Positions 39,875 to 49,568 of a stretch of DNA of 64,000 bases are shown piece after piece; positions within the stretch are counted from its first letter, which is position 1, and the number at the start of each line of letters is the position of its first letter. This DNA comes from Pseudomonas monteilii (GTDB taxonomy: Bacteria > Pseudomonadota > Gammaproteobacteria > Pseudomonadales > Pseudomonadaceae). The stretch covers positions 1,798,001 to 1,862,000 of the forward strand of contig CP013997.1 in NCBI GenBank assembly GCA_001534745.1, given 5' to 3'. A program made the translations under genes and the position numbers. The notes beneath the pieces were generated by a model. That model saw nothing but the letters and a program-made list of their open reading frames with translations, was not told the DNA's origin and did no database searches.

Positions 39875-39978
39875 GACAGGTGGCTCATCGTAGTGGGCGA
39901 TGGGTTCAGCGTACGGGGCTATCGCGTTGATGAAAACTGAATAATAATGATTGAAACGTTCACGATTGGAGAATGGCG

Positions 39979-40854
39979 ATGGACTTGGTGCAACTGGAGA
40001 TCTTCAAGGCCGTGGCCGAGCACGGCAGCATCAGCGCAGCCGCGCAGCAGATCCACCGCGTGCCCTCCAACCTGACCACGCGGATCAAGCAGCTGGAGCA
40101 GGACCTGGGCGTCGAGCTGTTCATCCGGGAAAAGCACCGGCTGCGCCTGTCCCCGGCGGGTTGGAATTTCCTGGAGTACACACGGCGCATTCTCGACCTC
40201 GTGCATGAAGCGCGATCGACGGTCGCCGGTGAAGACCCGCAAGGCACCTTCGCGCTCGGGTCGCTGGAGAGCACGGCGGCGGTGCGTATTCCAGGCTTGC
40301 TGGCGGCCTACAACCAGCGTTACCCCAAGGTCGACCTGGACCTGTCCACCGGGCCGTCGGGCACCATGCTCGAAGGGGTGCTGGCCGGGCGCCTGGTCGC
40401 GGCGTTCGTCGATGGGCCGGTGTTGCACCCGACGCTCGAGGGCATGGCGGTGTTCGAAGAAGAGATGGTCATCATCGCACCGCTCAACCACCCCCAGGTC
40501 ACCCGCGCCCAGGACGTCAATGGCCAGAGCATCTATGCGTTCCGTGCCAACTGCTCCTACCGCCATCATTTCGAACGGTGGTTCGTCTGTGACGAGGCGG
40601 TACCGGGCAAGATCCACGAGATGGAGTCCTACCATGGCATGCTCGCCTGTGTCAGCGCAGGCGCCGGGCTGGCGCTGATGCCACGAAGCATGCTCGACAG
40701 CATGCCAGGGTGCAGCACCGTCAGTGTCTGGCCCTTGTCGGAAGACTTTCGTCTGCTCAAGACCTGGCTGGTGTGGCGCCGCGGCACGGTCTCGCGCAGC
40801 CTGAGCACCTTCGTGGCCTTGCTGGAGACCTGGCGCGACGGTCAGGTGGGGTGA
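39979..40854 (+). CDS. LysR-family regulator, PtrR/YneJ-like
   Basis: A 291-residue LysR-type regulator. ATG at 39979 is preferred because GGAG lies 7-8 nt upstream; ATG at 39973 would sit too close to it. The N-terminal helix-turn-helix is [39 protein letters not shown]. The effector domain follows with [18 protein letters not shown] and [17 protein letters not shown]. It is divergent from the sad-like dehydrogenase and probably activates or represses it. The roughly 100-bp shared region is AT-rich. Confidence 0.9.
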   Translation: MDLVQLEIFKAVAEHGSISAAAQQIHRVPSNLTTRIKQLEQDLGVELFIREKHRLRLSPAGWNFLEYTRRILDLVHEARSTVAGEDPQGTFALGSLESTAAVRIPGLLAAYNQRYPKVDLDLSTGPSGTMLEGVLAGRLVAAFVDGPVLHPTLEGMAVFEEEMVIIAPLNHPQVTRAQDVNGQSIYAFRANCSYRHHFERWFVCDEAVPGKIHEMESYHGMLACVSAGAGLALMPRSMLDSMPGCSTVSVWPLSEDFRLLKTWLVWRRGTVSRSLSTFVALLETWRDGQVG

Positions 40855-41201
40855 CGAGGAGACGGGTAGGGTAGCGGGGACACAGGTGCCGGTGCGACCG
40901 TCATCGCGGGCAAGCCCGCTCCCACAGGATGCTGAGCGATCACGCTGCTGCCTGTTTGAAAAAAGTACCTGCTGAGTGATCACGTCACTGCCTGCTTGAA
41001 ACAGACACCTTTGGGAGCTGGCTTGCCAGCGATGACGTCCGGTTCGTTATCGCCAGCATCGCAGGCAAGCCCGTTCCACACAGGATGCCGAGCAATCACA
41101 CTACTGCCTGCTTGAAACAGATACCTGTGGGAGCTGGCTTGCCAGCGATGGCGGCTGCACCGACACCGCCCAAGGATCAGCTCACCATGGGCCTGCCCGC
41201 C
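40855..41201. repeat. REP elements interleaved with a 40-bp repeat unit
   Basis: A 347-bp gap between convergent genes. REP variants occur at about 40899-40926 (GCGGGCAAGCCCGCTCCCACA), 41012-41033 and 41057-41080 (an inverted pair) and 41126-41151. Interleaved is a separate unit of about 40 bp, GCTGAGYGATCACG...CTGCCTGYTTGAAA...ACCT, at 40929-40970, 40971-41010 and 41085-41126. No coding sequence was seen. Confidence 0.75.
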
Positions 41202-41900
41202 TCAAGCCACATCCACCAGCACCACCTCGCTGTCTTCCAGCGCCTGCACCCGGATGACGCTTTCCTCTTCGATGGCCACGCCGTCACGGGCCTGGGCCAG
41301 CAGGTCGTTGACCCTGATCTGACCCTTGGCCGGTACCAGGTAGCCGCGACGTCCCGCCTCGAAGCGGTACTCGATCGTCTCGCCCGCGCGTACGGTAGCC
41401 GCCACCAGCCGGGCATCGGCGCGAATGCGCAGGCTGTCGACGTCCTCGGCACGGCCACTGGCCAGGGTCACGAACCCCTCGCCACGCGCGCCCTTGGGGA
41501 ACGGGCGGGTCCCCCAGGAAGGCGTTTCGCCGGTCCGGTCCGGCATGATCCAGATCTGGAACAACCGCGTGTCGACCGTTTCCTGGTTAAATTCGCTGTG
41601 CACGATACCGGTCCCGGCACTCATCACCTGCACGTCGCCTGCTTCCGTGCGACCGTGGTTGCCCAGGCTGTCACGGTGGCTGATGGCGCCTTCGCGCACG
41701 TAGGTGATGATCTCCATGTCCCGGTGAGGATGGGACGGAAACCCGCTGCCCGCCGCGATCAGGTCATCGTTCCAGACCCGCAGGTTGCCCCAGTGCATGC
41801 GCTGCGGGTCGTAATACTCGGCGAAGGAGAAATGGTGACGGGCGTCCAGCCACCCATGGTCGGCATGCCCAAGACTGTCGAACGGACGAAGATGCAGCAT
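41202..41900 (-). CDS. pirin family protein (YhhW-like)
   Basis: A 232-residue bicupin. The N-terminal cupin holds the metal ligands in FPSHPHRDMEIITYV and, about 40 residues on, GTGIVHSEFN (His-x-Glu). The C-terminal cupin is degenerate (GYLVPAKGQIRVND). Relatives include YhhW, a quercetin 2,3-dioxygenase, and pirins acting as redox sensors. The physiological substrate is unknown. It appears monocistronic. Confidence 0.93.
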   Translation of the reverse strand: MLHLRPFDSLGHADHGWLDARHHFSFAEYYDPQRMHWGNLRVWNDDLIAAGSGFPSHPHRDMEIITYVREGAISHRDSLGNHGRTEAGDVQVMSAGTGIVHSEFNQETVDTRLFQIWIMPDRTGETPSWGTRPFPKGARGEGFVTLASGRAEDVDSLRIRADARLVAATVRAGETIEYRFEAGRRGYLVPAKGQIRVNDLLAQARDGVAIEEESVIRVQALEDSEVVLVDVA

Positions 41901-42119
41901 GATGGTGCTCCAGGCAATGAAGGAATAGGTCTAGCGTGCGCGGATTCATCATCTAAAAAAAGCGTAAATAATGGCTCGTTATCATCCATTAAATCGATAT
42001 GGAGAACGAAGCTTTCGGGTTGTGGTGACCCTAACCCTCTGATCTTTCGGCAAACACTGGCCATTTCACCCGCTTGCCGCCACCATGCAGCCTGATTCGT
42101 TTCTTGCTCCGGAGTGACC

Positions 42120-44624
42120 GTGTCCCTCGACCCTGCCCAGACCCCGCCCGATCTTCTGCCTGTGGCGCAGCTGCCCTGGTTGCGTCGTCTTGCCGCGCGG
42201 CTGTTCGGTGGAGGGCTCTCCCGGTTGCGCGCCCAGCACCTCGAGTCCTGGCATCTCGGGCACCACGCCGGGCGGCACGAGGGCCAGGCCGAAGGGCAAC
42301 GACAGGGATTCGAACACGGCCATCGCGAAGGACTTGAGGCCGGTCGCCAGGTGCTAGTGATCCACGATCACCGCCACCAGGCCCCTGCACGCCCTGGCCA
42401 GGACGACCACCTGTTCGACGACTGGCGCCTGCCGATCACCAACGAGCTGAAGAAGCGCTTCAAGGCGGACGTGGCCACGCGCCTGGCAGGTCAGGCGCAG
42501 CCCAGTGCCGCCCAATGGAAGATGATCTTCAGCGACACGCCCTCCACCTGCGTGGTGGCCGGGGCAGGGGCCGGCAAATCGACCTCGCTGGTGTTGCGGA
42601 TCCTGCTGCTGCAGCACTACCTGGGCTATGAGGCCGACGCGATGACCGTGGTCACCTTCACCCGTGAATCGCGCAAGGACTTCATTCAGCGCCTGCGCCA
42701 GGTGTTCGCCTGCTGGGACGTGGCGCCAACGCCGGCCCAGGCCCGTGACCTGGTGCGCACCTTTCACTCACGCATCTTGCCCCTGGTGCGCAGCCTGCCT
42801 GGGTTCGAGCGCCTGAGCGCGTTCGAGATGCTCGGTAGCCCGACATCGGACACGGAAGCGGCCGACGTCGAGAGCAACCCGTTCGATCTGCGCCTGAACG
42901 ATGTCCAGCGCCAGCACCTCAATCGCTGCTATGGCCAACTGCTGCACAGCAGCCCGCGGTTCGCCGAACTGGTCGCGTCGCTGCGCCAGGAGGCACTGCA
43001 GCTCAAGCCCCTGGATCCCCAGCACCCGGACGTGCAGAAGCGCGTGCAGGTGACGCAGTTGGCAGCCGAGCGTGATGAAGAGCTGTGCGACCTGATCGAA
43101 GATTTGTGGTACGCCGCCGGTGCCTGGCCCATTCAGGGCATCGAGCCCTGCCGCGACGTGGTGCGCATCCGCGGCTGTGAGTTTCGTGTGCAGGGGCGTC
43201 TGGTCGACTCCGGCGCCTGGGTGATGCTCGGCTTCGATCCGCGCGAGTCGGCCCAGCGCCAGCGCCCCGGCGCACGCCTGTCCGCGCGCGCCGAGTGGGC
43301 CGTCAAGCGCACGCTGTTCCAGGCCTTCTGCGACCAGCCCCTGATCTGGCTGGACACCTATGACGCCGCCAAAGGCTTCGAACGCGCCCAGGCAAATGAG
43401 GCCGTGGCCGGGCCGGGCTTCGACGTCAGGGTCAAGGGCGAGCTGGCGCCTGCGCCTTTGCTGGATGCATTCGTCGCGGCGGCCGGTTTCATCGAGAACC
43501 TGGGGCTGGAAGTCAATGCGGCGGTGGCCGACATGACGTTCCCGGCCGGTGACAGCGATGCGACCTTCTTCGAAGCGTTGGCGCTGTTCTGGACGGCGTT
43601 CGAAGACCACCTGCTCGACCAGTCACCGCCGGTGATGACCTACAACCGCATGTTCGCCCTGTTCAGCGAGCGCAATGCGAGCAACCTGCGCCTGCTGCCC
43701 GACGCGCTGTTGCGCCCGTTGTCGCACCTGATGATCGACGAGTTCCAGGACGTCTCGCCGCAGATCGTCAGCTGGCTGCGCGCCTGCCTGGTCGAGATCC
43801 GCCGCCGAGGGCCGACGCTGCAGATCGGGCGCACCGCGCAGCACAGCTCATTGTTGTGCGTGGGGGACGACTGGCAGTCGATCTACGGCTGGCGTGGCAG
43901 CTCGCCGACCTATTTCATGCAGTTTGCCGAACACTTCCGCTCGCCGTCCATGACGCGGGTGATGCTGGTGGAAAACTACCGCAGCCAGCAGCAGGTGATC
44001 GACGCCGCTCAGCATCTGGTCAAGGGCGCGCCCGCCGTGCCCGGCAAGAAGGCGCGGGCCAGCGGCGCGGCGGCCGATCTGCCACAGGCACCGGTGCAGG
44101 TGCTGGACCGGGACGATGCCGCGCTGGCCGCGTGCCTGACCGAGCACTACCGGCGCGGTGAGAGCATTCTGATGCTGTGTCGAAAAGGCAGTGACAAGGC
44201 GGCACTCGAGCCCTACCTGAGCGAGGTGATCGATCAGGAGAACCGCCTGCCGGCGGCCCAGCGCCGCCTGCGCCGCTTGACCTACCACAGCGCCAAGGGC
44301 CTGCAGGCCGATGCCGTGTTTCTTCTGGGCGATTGCCAGTACCTGACGAGTTCACCGTACAAGAACCAGGTCTATCGCCTGGCGGGGCTGGGGGAAGCAG
44401 GCGATCCGCACGCGTTCGACACCGCGCAGCAGCACGAGGTGCAGCGCCTGGCCTACGTCGCGGTGACGCGGGCAGTCAGGCACTGCTACTGGTTCGTCGA
44501 ACCGGCCACGGGCGAGGCGGGGCCGCTGGCACGCGCCTCGACCCGGGTCGACGGCACGCAGGCGTGTTTCCAGGACGTGCGTGCCGGGGTGGGGGTCAAG
44601 GGTTTGGATCCTGCTCGGCGGTGA
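42120..44624 (+). CDS. UvrD-type superfamily 1 helicase with N-terminal xxxG repeat
   Basis: An 834-residue helicase. GTG at 42120 is chosen because GGAG ends 5 nt before it; a GTG at 42114 lies inside that ribosome site. Residues about 45-75 are seven consecutive four-residue units ending in Gly (HHAG RHEG QAEG QRQG FEHG HREG LEAG). The helicase core has Walker A VVAGAGAGKSTS, motif Ia VVTFTRESRKDF, motif II LMIDEFQDVSP, motif III VGDDWQSIYGWRG, motif IV VENYRSQQQVI and motif VI YVAVTRAVRHCYW. An extra domain between Ia and II fits HelD/RecB-like nuclease-insert variants. The 3' end overlaps the convergent effector gene by 29 nt. Confidence 0.88.
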   Translation: MSLDPAQTPPDLLPVAQLPWLRRLAARLFGGGLSRLRAQHLESWHLGHHAGRHEGQAEGQRQGFEHGHREGLEAGRQVLVIHDHRHQAPARPGQDDHLFDDWRLPITNELKKRFKADVATRLAGQAQPSAAQWKMIFSDTPSTCVVAGAGAGKSTSLVLRILLLQHYLGYEADAMTVVTFTRESRKDFIQRLRQVFACWDVAPTPAQARDLVRTFHSRILPLVRSLPGFERLSAFEMLGSPTSDTEAADVESNPFDLRLNDVQRQHLNRCYGQLLHSSPRFAELVASLRQEALQLKPLDPQHPDVQKRVQVTQLAAERDEELCDLIEDLWYAAGAWPIQGIEPCRDVVRIRGCEFRVQGRLVDSGAWVMLGFDPRESAQRQRPGARLSARAEWAVKRTLFQAFCDQPLIWLDTYDAAKGFERAQANEAVAGPGFDVRVKGELAPAPLLDAFVAAAGFIENLGLEVNAAVADMTFPAGDSDATFFEALALFWTAFEDHLLDQSPPVMTYNRMFALFSERNASNLRLLPDALLRPLSHLMIDEFQDVSPQIVSWLRACLVEIRRRGPTLQIGRTAQHSSLLCVGDDWQSIYGWRGSSPTYFMQFAEHFRSPSMTRVMLVENYRSQQQVIDAAQHLVKGAPAVPGKKARASGAAADLPQAPVQVLDRDDAALAACLTEHYRRGESILMLCRKGSDKAALEPYLSEVIDQENRLPAAQRRLRRLTYHSAKGLQADAVFLLGDCQYLTSSPYKNQVYRLAGLGEAGDPHAFDTAQQHEVQRLAYVAVTRAVRHCYWFVEPATGEAGPLARASTRVDGTQACFQDVRAGVGVKGLDPARR

Positions 44625-47600
44625 GCTGCCCGATCAACGCTTCCACCGCTGCCTGACGCGCGGCGCCGATCCGCTCGACGGCCTGGCGGTAGACCTGCTC
44701 GGTGAGCGTCAGACGTCGAAGTTGCCCGGCCGCGTCGAGCGGCGAGTCAGGCAGGACGGCGCGCAACGTCTCGATCACGGGTACCTCCAGCGCGCCCACG
44801 GCTGGCACATCGGCGTCCAGGCAGCTTTCCAGGTACTCCAGGGCGGCGTACCAGCGGGCATCCACCGCCTCGAACCGAGCCGCCTCGCGCTGGCGCAGGA
44901 AACGTTGCCAGGCCGGCTGGGCGGCGATCCAGCGGCGACGCAGCCGTGCCGTGTCATCTCGGACACGTACCGCTTCTTCGACGTTGAACTGCGTGGTCAG
45001 CGATACCTGCGCGGTCTCCCGGTACAGCATGTCCTGACTCGGTTCAGGAAACTCCAGCGTTTCGGCCAGGGCCTGACGCAGCGCCAGCCGAATCTCGATA
45101 TCGTCCACGCCGCCTTCGAGCAGGTGTGCATCATCGATGTCATCCAGCACATCGAGCGGCGGGAGCGCGCCATCCGCCGGTCCGCCCTCGGCACGTGCGA
45201 TCAAGGCAGCCTGGCGCTCCAGGCGCGCGGCATGCAGACGGGCGGCCAGTGCGTTCACCTGGTCGCGGCGGAACAGCCGGCGGTAGAAATTGAACAGGTA
45301 AGGCCCCGGCAGTTCGCTCGTCGCACTTTCATCGTAGGCCATCACCTCGATCTGCAAGGCACTGAATGCATCGGCCCCGGCATCGCCGCAGGTGGCCGGA
45401 AAGTCGCCGGCTATTTCGTTCAGGCGTTCGCGCAGGGTGGTGTCGTCGGCAGCGCGCTGCAACACGTCCCAGACCTGGCGGCGTAGCGACCGCAGGTTGT
45501 CGCGCGCCTGTGCCGAGCGCCCGACACGTTCGATGACCTCGCGCAGGTCACGGTGGGCATCGTTCTCGAACAGGTCGTGCCACAGCTGTCGCTGCGAGAC
45601 GTCGGCATCCTCCAGCCAGTTCACGTGCTCGGTGGGTTCGGCGAACGCTCCGTGCTCGAAGACCGTCACGCCCAGCGCACTCAGCCGTCGTGCCGTCTGC
45701 GGCGCCAGGTCGTTGAAGTTGAAGCGCCAGTAGTGTTCGACCGGATCGTGTCGCAGGCGCTGCAGATAAGGCGCCTGGATCAACGTGTCCAGATCCGGTA
45801 CCTGGCGGATGCGGTTGCCGCTCAGCTCGACCTGTTGCAGTGCAGCATCGGGCCGCTGCATCAGGCTGGACAAGCCTGGCGGCCAGGCGCTCAGCTCGCA
45901 GTCGTGCAGCTGCAGAGAGGTCAAATGCGTCAGGGCAGTCAGGTCCGGGGCCAGTTGCAACGGGTTGACCGACAAGTCGAGCGTATGAAGGCTGACCATC
46001 TGGCCGATGCTCGCCGCCATGGCAGGCGTCAGCGTGATGCGGTTCAGGCGCAGGTCCAGTACGGTCAAGGGCAAGCGTGCCAGGACCTGCCAGTTGTGTT
46101 CGGTCAAGACCAGCAGGTTGCGCCGCAACGACAGTTCGGTCAACGAACGCATGCCGGCCAGCGCTGCCTCGGCCTGCGCCGACAGGTGAACGAGGTTGCT
46201 CTCCACCACGCTCAAGGCCCGCAACTGAGGTGCACTGCCCAGGGCCTGGAACAGCGTTTCAGGATCCAGATTGCGGTTGAACGCCACGTGCAGGCGTTCC
46301 AGTCGCGCGAAGCTCTGCAGAAAATTCGCCGGTATCGTGTGCAGGTCCAGGCTGCGCAGGCTAAGGCTGCGGATATGGTCGAAGCGCGCGGGCAGGGAAG
46401 GCAGCGTGCCGACATTCAGGTCGTCCAGCACCAGGTCGGCGCCGCCTTCTCGACGCCAGGCGCTGTTCAGGCGCTGGCTGAACAGGCGACGGGACTCGCG
46501 TGCCTCGCCTTCGGCCGCTTCGGTCCAGCGCAGCAGATCCACCGCTAGCGCATCCTGCTCGTGCTGCAGCGCGACCAACTGATCGCTGACGTTTCCCCGG
46601 GTACGCAGGTAGGCCAGTATCGCCTCGCGTTCTGTCGCCGTCAGGCTGGGATAGAGGTCTTGCAGACGGGTACGTTCGTTGCGCCGCCAGCGCATCAGGC
46701 GTGGGCGGCCGCTGAGCGGGTAGCCAAGGCGGCCATCGCTCAGGCGCAGGGGGGAGCGAAAGCCAGGCTTGATCGGCTGTTGGCCGAGGAGGCGCGCGGC
46801 CCAGGTACGGCGGCTACACGCCATGTCGAACACCTGGTCGACCGTCATACCCGGTTCGGCCTCGCGCAAGGCGGTGGCGAGCGTGTGGGTATCGGCAGTG
46901 GCCAATGTGGGTCGATGCAGGCCGAGCAGGGCACGCTCCAGCCGATGACGGGCTTGCAGCCGTCGCGCTTCCTCGGCGATGCGCAGCGGGACGCGTCCTG
47001 CCTCGAGCTGCCCCCGCTCGGCCTGACTGGCGGCGTCTGCCAGGGCACGCAGGACGTTGTTCGGCAGGCCCGTGAAGTGTCGGCCTATGGACTGGGCGAT
47101 CGGGCTTGGCACAGGATGGCGCGCCTCATAGAAGCTGTCGAACAAGGCTTGCCGTTGCGCAGTCAGCGCATCGGCCAAGACCGCTTGCAGGGCCGTCACG
47201 CGGTCCGTCGCTGCGGTACCTGCTGGCAGCAGGGCGTCCAGTATCGGGTCGTCAAGCTGTTCGACCACCACCCTCGCCAGGGCGCCACTGGCCAGCTCTT
47301 CACGTGTCATCTGTATCCTTGCATCGCCCAGTTGGGGCGCTCGTCCGTACACCACCGACGCCCCCCAGCGCTCGCTGCCCTCGAACAGTTCCAGCACATG
47401 GTCCTGCGGCCAGCCGGGCAACTGTGGCAGCAGAGCGGCGGCATGGTTCTTGTGCGTCGGTAGAGGCAGGCCGGCGCGCACCCGCCTGATCAGGTCCTCG
47501 ACCTCATCGTCGACGCTCAGGCACGTGACCGCGTCGATCAGCAAGGCAGGAGGCGGCTCGGAGGCTATATGGCAGCGGCGCAAATGCGCCTCGTCGGTCT

Positions 47601-49494
47601 CGCTGACGCGCAGGGCCGCCTGCACATCCTCCTGCGCAAGCGTCCGTACCATCGGATCCAGGCGCCGCGCCAGGGTCATCGGCTCCCAGTCCAGGGGCGT
47701 CTCGTGGGCCAGGCGCCAGCCGCGCACGCCGTCATGGACGAATGCCGGTGCGTAGGCGTCGGGATCGCTGGGGTGACGCAGGCGCCAGCGCCCCTGCTGG
47801 TCCAGGGTCTGCTCGTACCAGCCATCGTCCAGGTGGACATAGTGGCGAGTGTCGCGCACGTACTGGCCGGCTGCATTGAGCCGTGCATCAGGCGGCACCA
47901 CCAGGTCGCTGCGATAGGCGCTGACGTCCGGATGCCACAGGCGCGGTTGTTCGTCGATGAACACGCTGTCCATGGCGTCGATGAACCCCGAGGCCTTGAT
48001 GGCCACCGACACACCGCCTATGGCAGCCATGCCAAGGGCGTTGAGCAGCAAGGACTTCACCTGGCCCAGGGCCTCGGCACGCTGGTCAGCTTCCCACGCC
48101 TGCAGGCCGTGAAAGAGGCCATCGAGTACCTGGGCCGCGCTGACCGTCAGCATCACCTGGCCAAGGCCGGGCACCAGCATGGCCGCCACGTTGAGCACAT
48201 CCAGCCCGCGCTCGAGCCAATGCTCGATCAGCGCTTGACGCGCCTGGGCATCCACCTCGGCAGTGGGCACCACCAGGGTTCTGGCGTCGGCCTTGAGCTT
48301 GCGTGTGTAGGCCTTGTACAGCGTCTGCCAGGGCGCGGCGGGCAAGTCGTGCAACTCGGCCCTGACCACCGGGGTGGGTTTCGGCATCCAGACCGTGCCA
48401 CCCAAATGCTCGCGAGGCTCGAACACGGCCGTTTGCAGGTGCGCCGCCAGCGAGGGCTGTTGCGACAGCGGCGCACAGGCCAGCACGCGATGGCGATAAT
48501 GCGTTCCTTGCAGATGCTGGGCCAGGTACCGGCCCAGCGCCTGGGCCGACACGAACTCGCGCAGCGGCTCGTCGGTGTTCCCCGGCATGTACAGGATGCA
48601 GGGGTTGATCTGGCCAGGCGCTGCACGGCTGAAGACCAGGACCTCGTGCAGCGCAATGCCGAACAGCTCCAGGCGGCTGCAGGTGAGCGGGTGTCCCGCA
48701 TAGAGCACCGAGGGGGCCTGGTCGCACCAGTGCAACAGCGCCTGCCGCGCCGCCTGGCCGATGCGCTCGCTCAGCGCCGCGGTGTAGAGATCGAGCCGCA
48801 GCTGATCGAGGCTGGCCTGGATCCACGCCGTTTCGATCCGGGAGGCGCGTGCTCCGTCGTACACCTCGGCGAGGTGATCCTGGTAGCGCCGCCCCAGATC
48901 GAGGTGGCGGCAGACGTCGACGAAACGCCCCAGGCTCAACCCAGGCAGTGGTGTTGCCTCGTGTGGTCCGGCATGCAGCATGCTCAGCGGACCGACTGCC
49001 GCCATGCCGCTGAAGTTGTGCAGGGCAGCCTCCAGCAGGCTGCTCGAGCGCGCAGGCCCGTCAGCGGTGACCACCGAGGCGGGCGGCAGGGGAATGCTCG
49101 AGGGCGGCAAGGTGGGATCGAGCGGATCGACCACCCAGTCGCTTTCCACCTTGAAGGGCTGGAACACGTACTGCGCGGTATCGACTGGAGTCTCGATGGC
49201 AAGGGCATGCTGCAGCAGAGGGGTACAGAACGTCACAGGGTCACGCTTGTCGCCCAGTGCGTCGGCCAAGGCCCGGGCACTGGCATCACGGATGCGCAGT
49301 GCGGCGCCGATCAGCCGTCGATCATCCTCCGATGCAATGGCATACCAGCTGTAAGGGGCGCCATGCTCATCCAGGTAAGGGGGATGGGCGGCATCGATCA
49401 GGCGCGACGCATCCTGTGGATGCAACCGTCTGGACCAGTCGGGAAAGGCACGTGAGATGCGTGAGGCGTGGAACGCGGAAGGAGAGGTGGGCAT
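44596..49494 (-). CDS. giant LRR protein with NEL-type E3 ubiquitin ligase domain
   Basis: A 1632-residue protein. ATG at 49494 (MPTSPSAFHASRIS) has GGAG 8 nt upstream; ATG at 49524 would add 10 residues. Residues about 1-800 resemble the dermonecrotic-toxin-like (DUF6543) region found in Pseudomonas LRR proteins. Two hydrophobic segments lie near 430-505 (LNVAAMLVPGLGQVMLTV, LLNALGMAAIGGVSVAI). About eight leucine-rich repeats follow at 1030-1240 (LTVLDLRLNRITLTP, LHTLDLSVNPLQLAP). The C-terminal NEL-like region has WLEDADVSQRQLWHDLF and a FPATCGDAGADAF motif with Cys1369 in Cys-x-Asp, the catalytic signature of IpaH/SspH ligases. No N-terminal Sec signal was seen. Probably a translocated ligase acting on host ubiquitin pathways. 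Confidence 0.82.
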   Translation of the reverse strand: MPTSPSAFHASRISRAFPDWSRRLHPQDASRLIDAAHPPYLDEHGAPYSWYAIASEDDRRLIGAALRIRDASARALADALGDKRDPVTFCTPLLQHALAIETPVDTAQYVFQPFKVESDWVVDPLDPTLPPSSIPLPPASVVTADGPARSSSLLEAALHNFSGMAAVGPLSMLHAGPHEATPLPGLSLGRFVDVCRHLDLGRRYQDHLAEVYDGARASRIETAWIQASLDQLRLDLYTAALSERIGQAARQALLHWCDQAPSVLYAGHPLTCSRLELFGIALHEVLVFSRAAPGQINPCILYMPGNTDEPLREFVSAQALGRYLAQHLQGTHYRHRVLACAPLSQQPSLAAHLQTAVFEPREHLGGTVWMPKPTPVVRAELHDLPAAPWQTLYKAYTRKLKADARTLVVPTAEVDAQARQALIEHWLERGLDVLNVAAMLVPGLGQVMLTVSAAQVLDGLFHGLQAWEADQRAEALGQVKSLLLNALGMAAIGGVSVAIKASGFIDAMDSVFIDEQPRLWHPDVSAYRSDLVVPPDARLNAAGQYVRDTRHYVHLDDGWYEQTLDQQGRWRLRHPSDPDAYAPAFVHDGVRGWRLAHETPLDWEPMTLARRLDPMVRTLAQEDVQAALRVSETDEAHLRRCHIASEPPPALLIDAVTCLSVDDEVEDLIRRVRAGLPLPTHKNHAAALLPQLPGWPQDHVLELFEGSERWGASVVYGRAPQLGDARIQMTREELASGALARVVVEQLDDPILDALLPAGTAATDRVTALQAVLADALTAQRQALFDSFYEARHPVPSPIAQSIGRHFTGLPNNVLRALADAASQAERGQLEAGRVPLRIAEEARRLQARHRLERALLGLHRPTLATADTHTLATALREAEPGMTVDQVFDMACSRRTWAARLLGQQPIKPGFRSPLRLSDGRLGYPLSGRPRLMRWRRNERTRLQDLYPSLTATEREAILAYLRTRGNVSDQLVALQHEQDALAVDLLRWTEAAEGEARESRRLFSQRLNSAWRREGGADLVLDDLNVGTLPSLPARFDHIRSLSLRSLDLHTIPANFLQSFARLERLHVAFNRNLDPETLFQALGSAPQLRALSVVESNLVHLSAQAEAALAGMRSLTELSLRRNLLVLTEHNWQVLARLPLTVLDLRLNRITLTPAMAASIGQMVSLHTLDLSVNPLQLAPDLTALTHLTSLQLHDCELSAWPPGLSSLMQRPDAALQQVELSGNRIRQVPDLDTLIQAPYLQRLRHDPVEHYWRFNFNDLAPQTARRLSALGVTVFEHGAFAEPTEHVNWLEDADVSQRQLWHDLFENDAHRDLREVIERVGRSAQARDNLRSLRRQVWDVLQRAADDTTLRERLNEIAGDFPATCGDAGADAFSALQIEVMAYDESATSELPGPYLFNFYRRLFRRDQVNALAARLHAARLERQAALIARAEGGPADGALPPLDVLDDIDDAHLLEGGVDDIEIRLALRQALAETLEFPEPSQDMLYRETAQVSLTTQFNVEEAVRVRDDTARLRRRWIAAQPAWQRFLRQREAARFEAVDARWYAALEYLESCLDADVPAVGALEVPVIETLRAVLPDSPLDAAGQLRRLTLTEQVYRQAVERIGAARQAAVEALIGQLTAEQDPNP

Positions 49495-49548
49495 GGGGTC
49501 GGCTCCGACGAGAGAAACCGGCATTCCATCCCATGGTGTATCTGGATA

Positions 49549-49568
49549 CGTGGTGAATAATCACCACG
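49549..49568. promoter_or_regulatory. 20-bp perfect palindrome upstream of the NEL gene
   Basis: CGTGGTGA-ATAA-TCACCACG, with 8-bp arms, lies 55 nt upstream of the preferred start (25 nt from the alternative). Position and symmetry suggest an operator; the binding protein is unknown. Confidence 0.5.

Noticed and set aside
47569..49455. Long plus-strand openings within the NEL ligase gene
   Set aside because: Antisense shadows of a strongly supported LRR/NEL coding sequence; no motifs.
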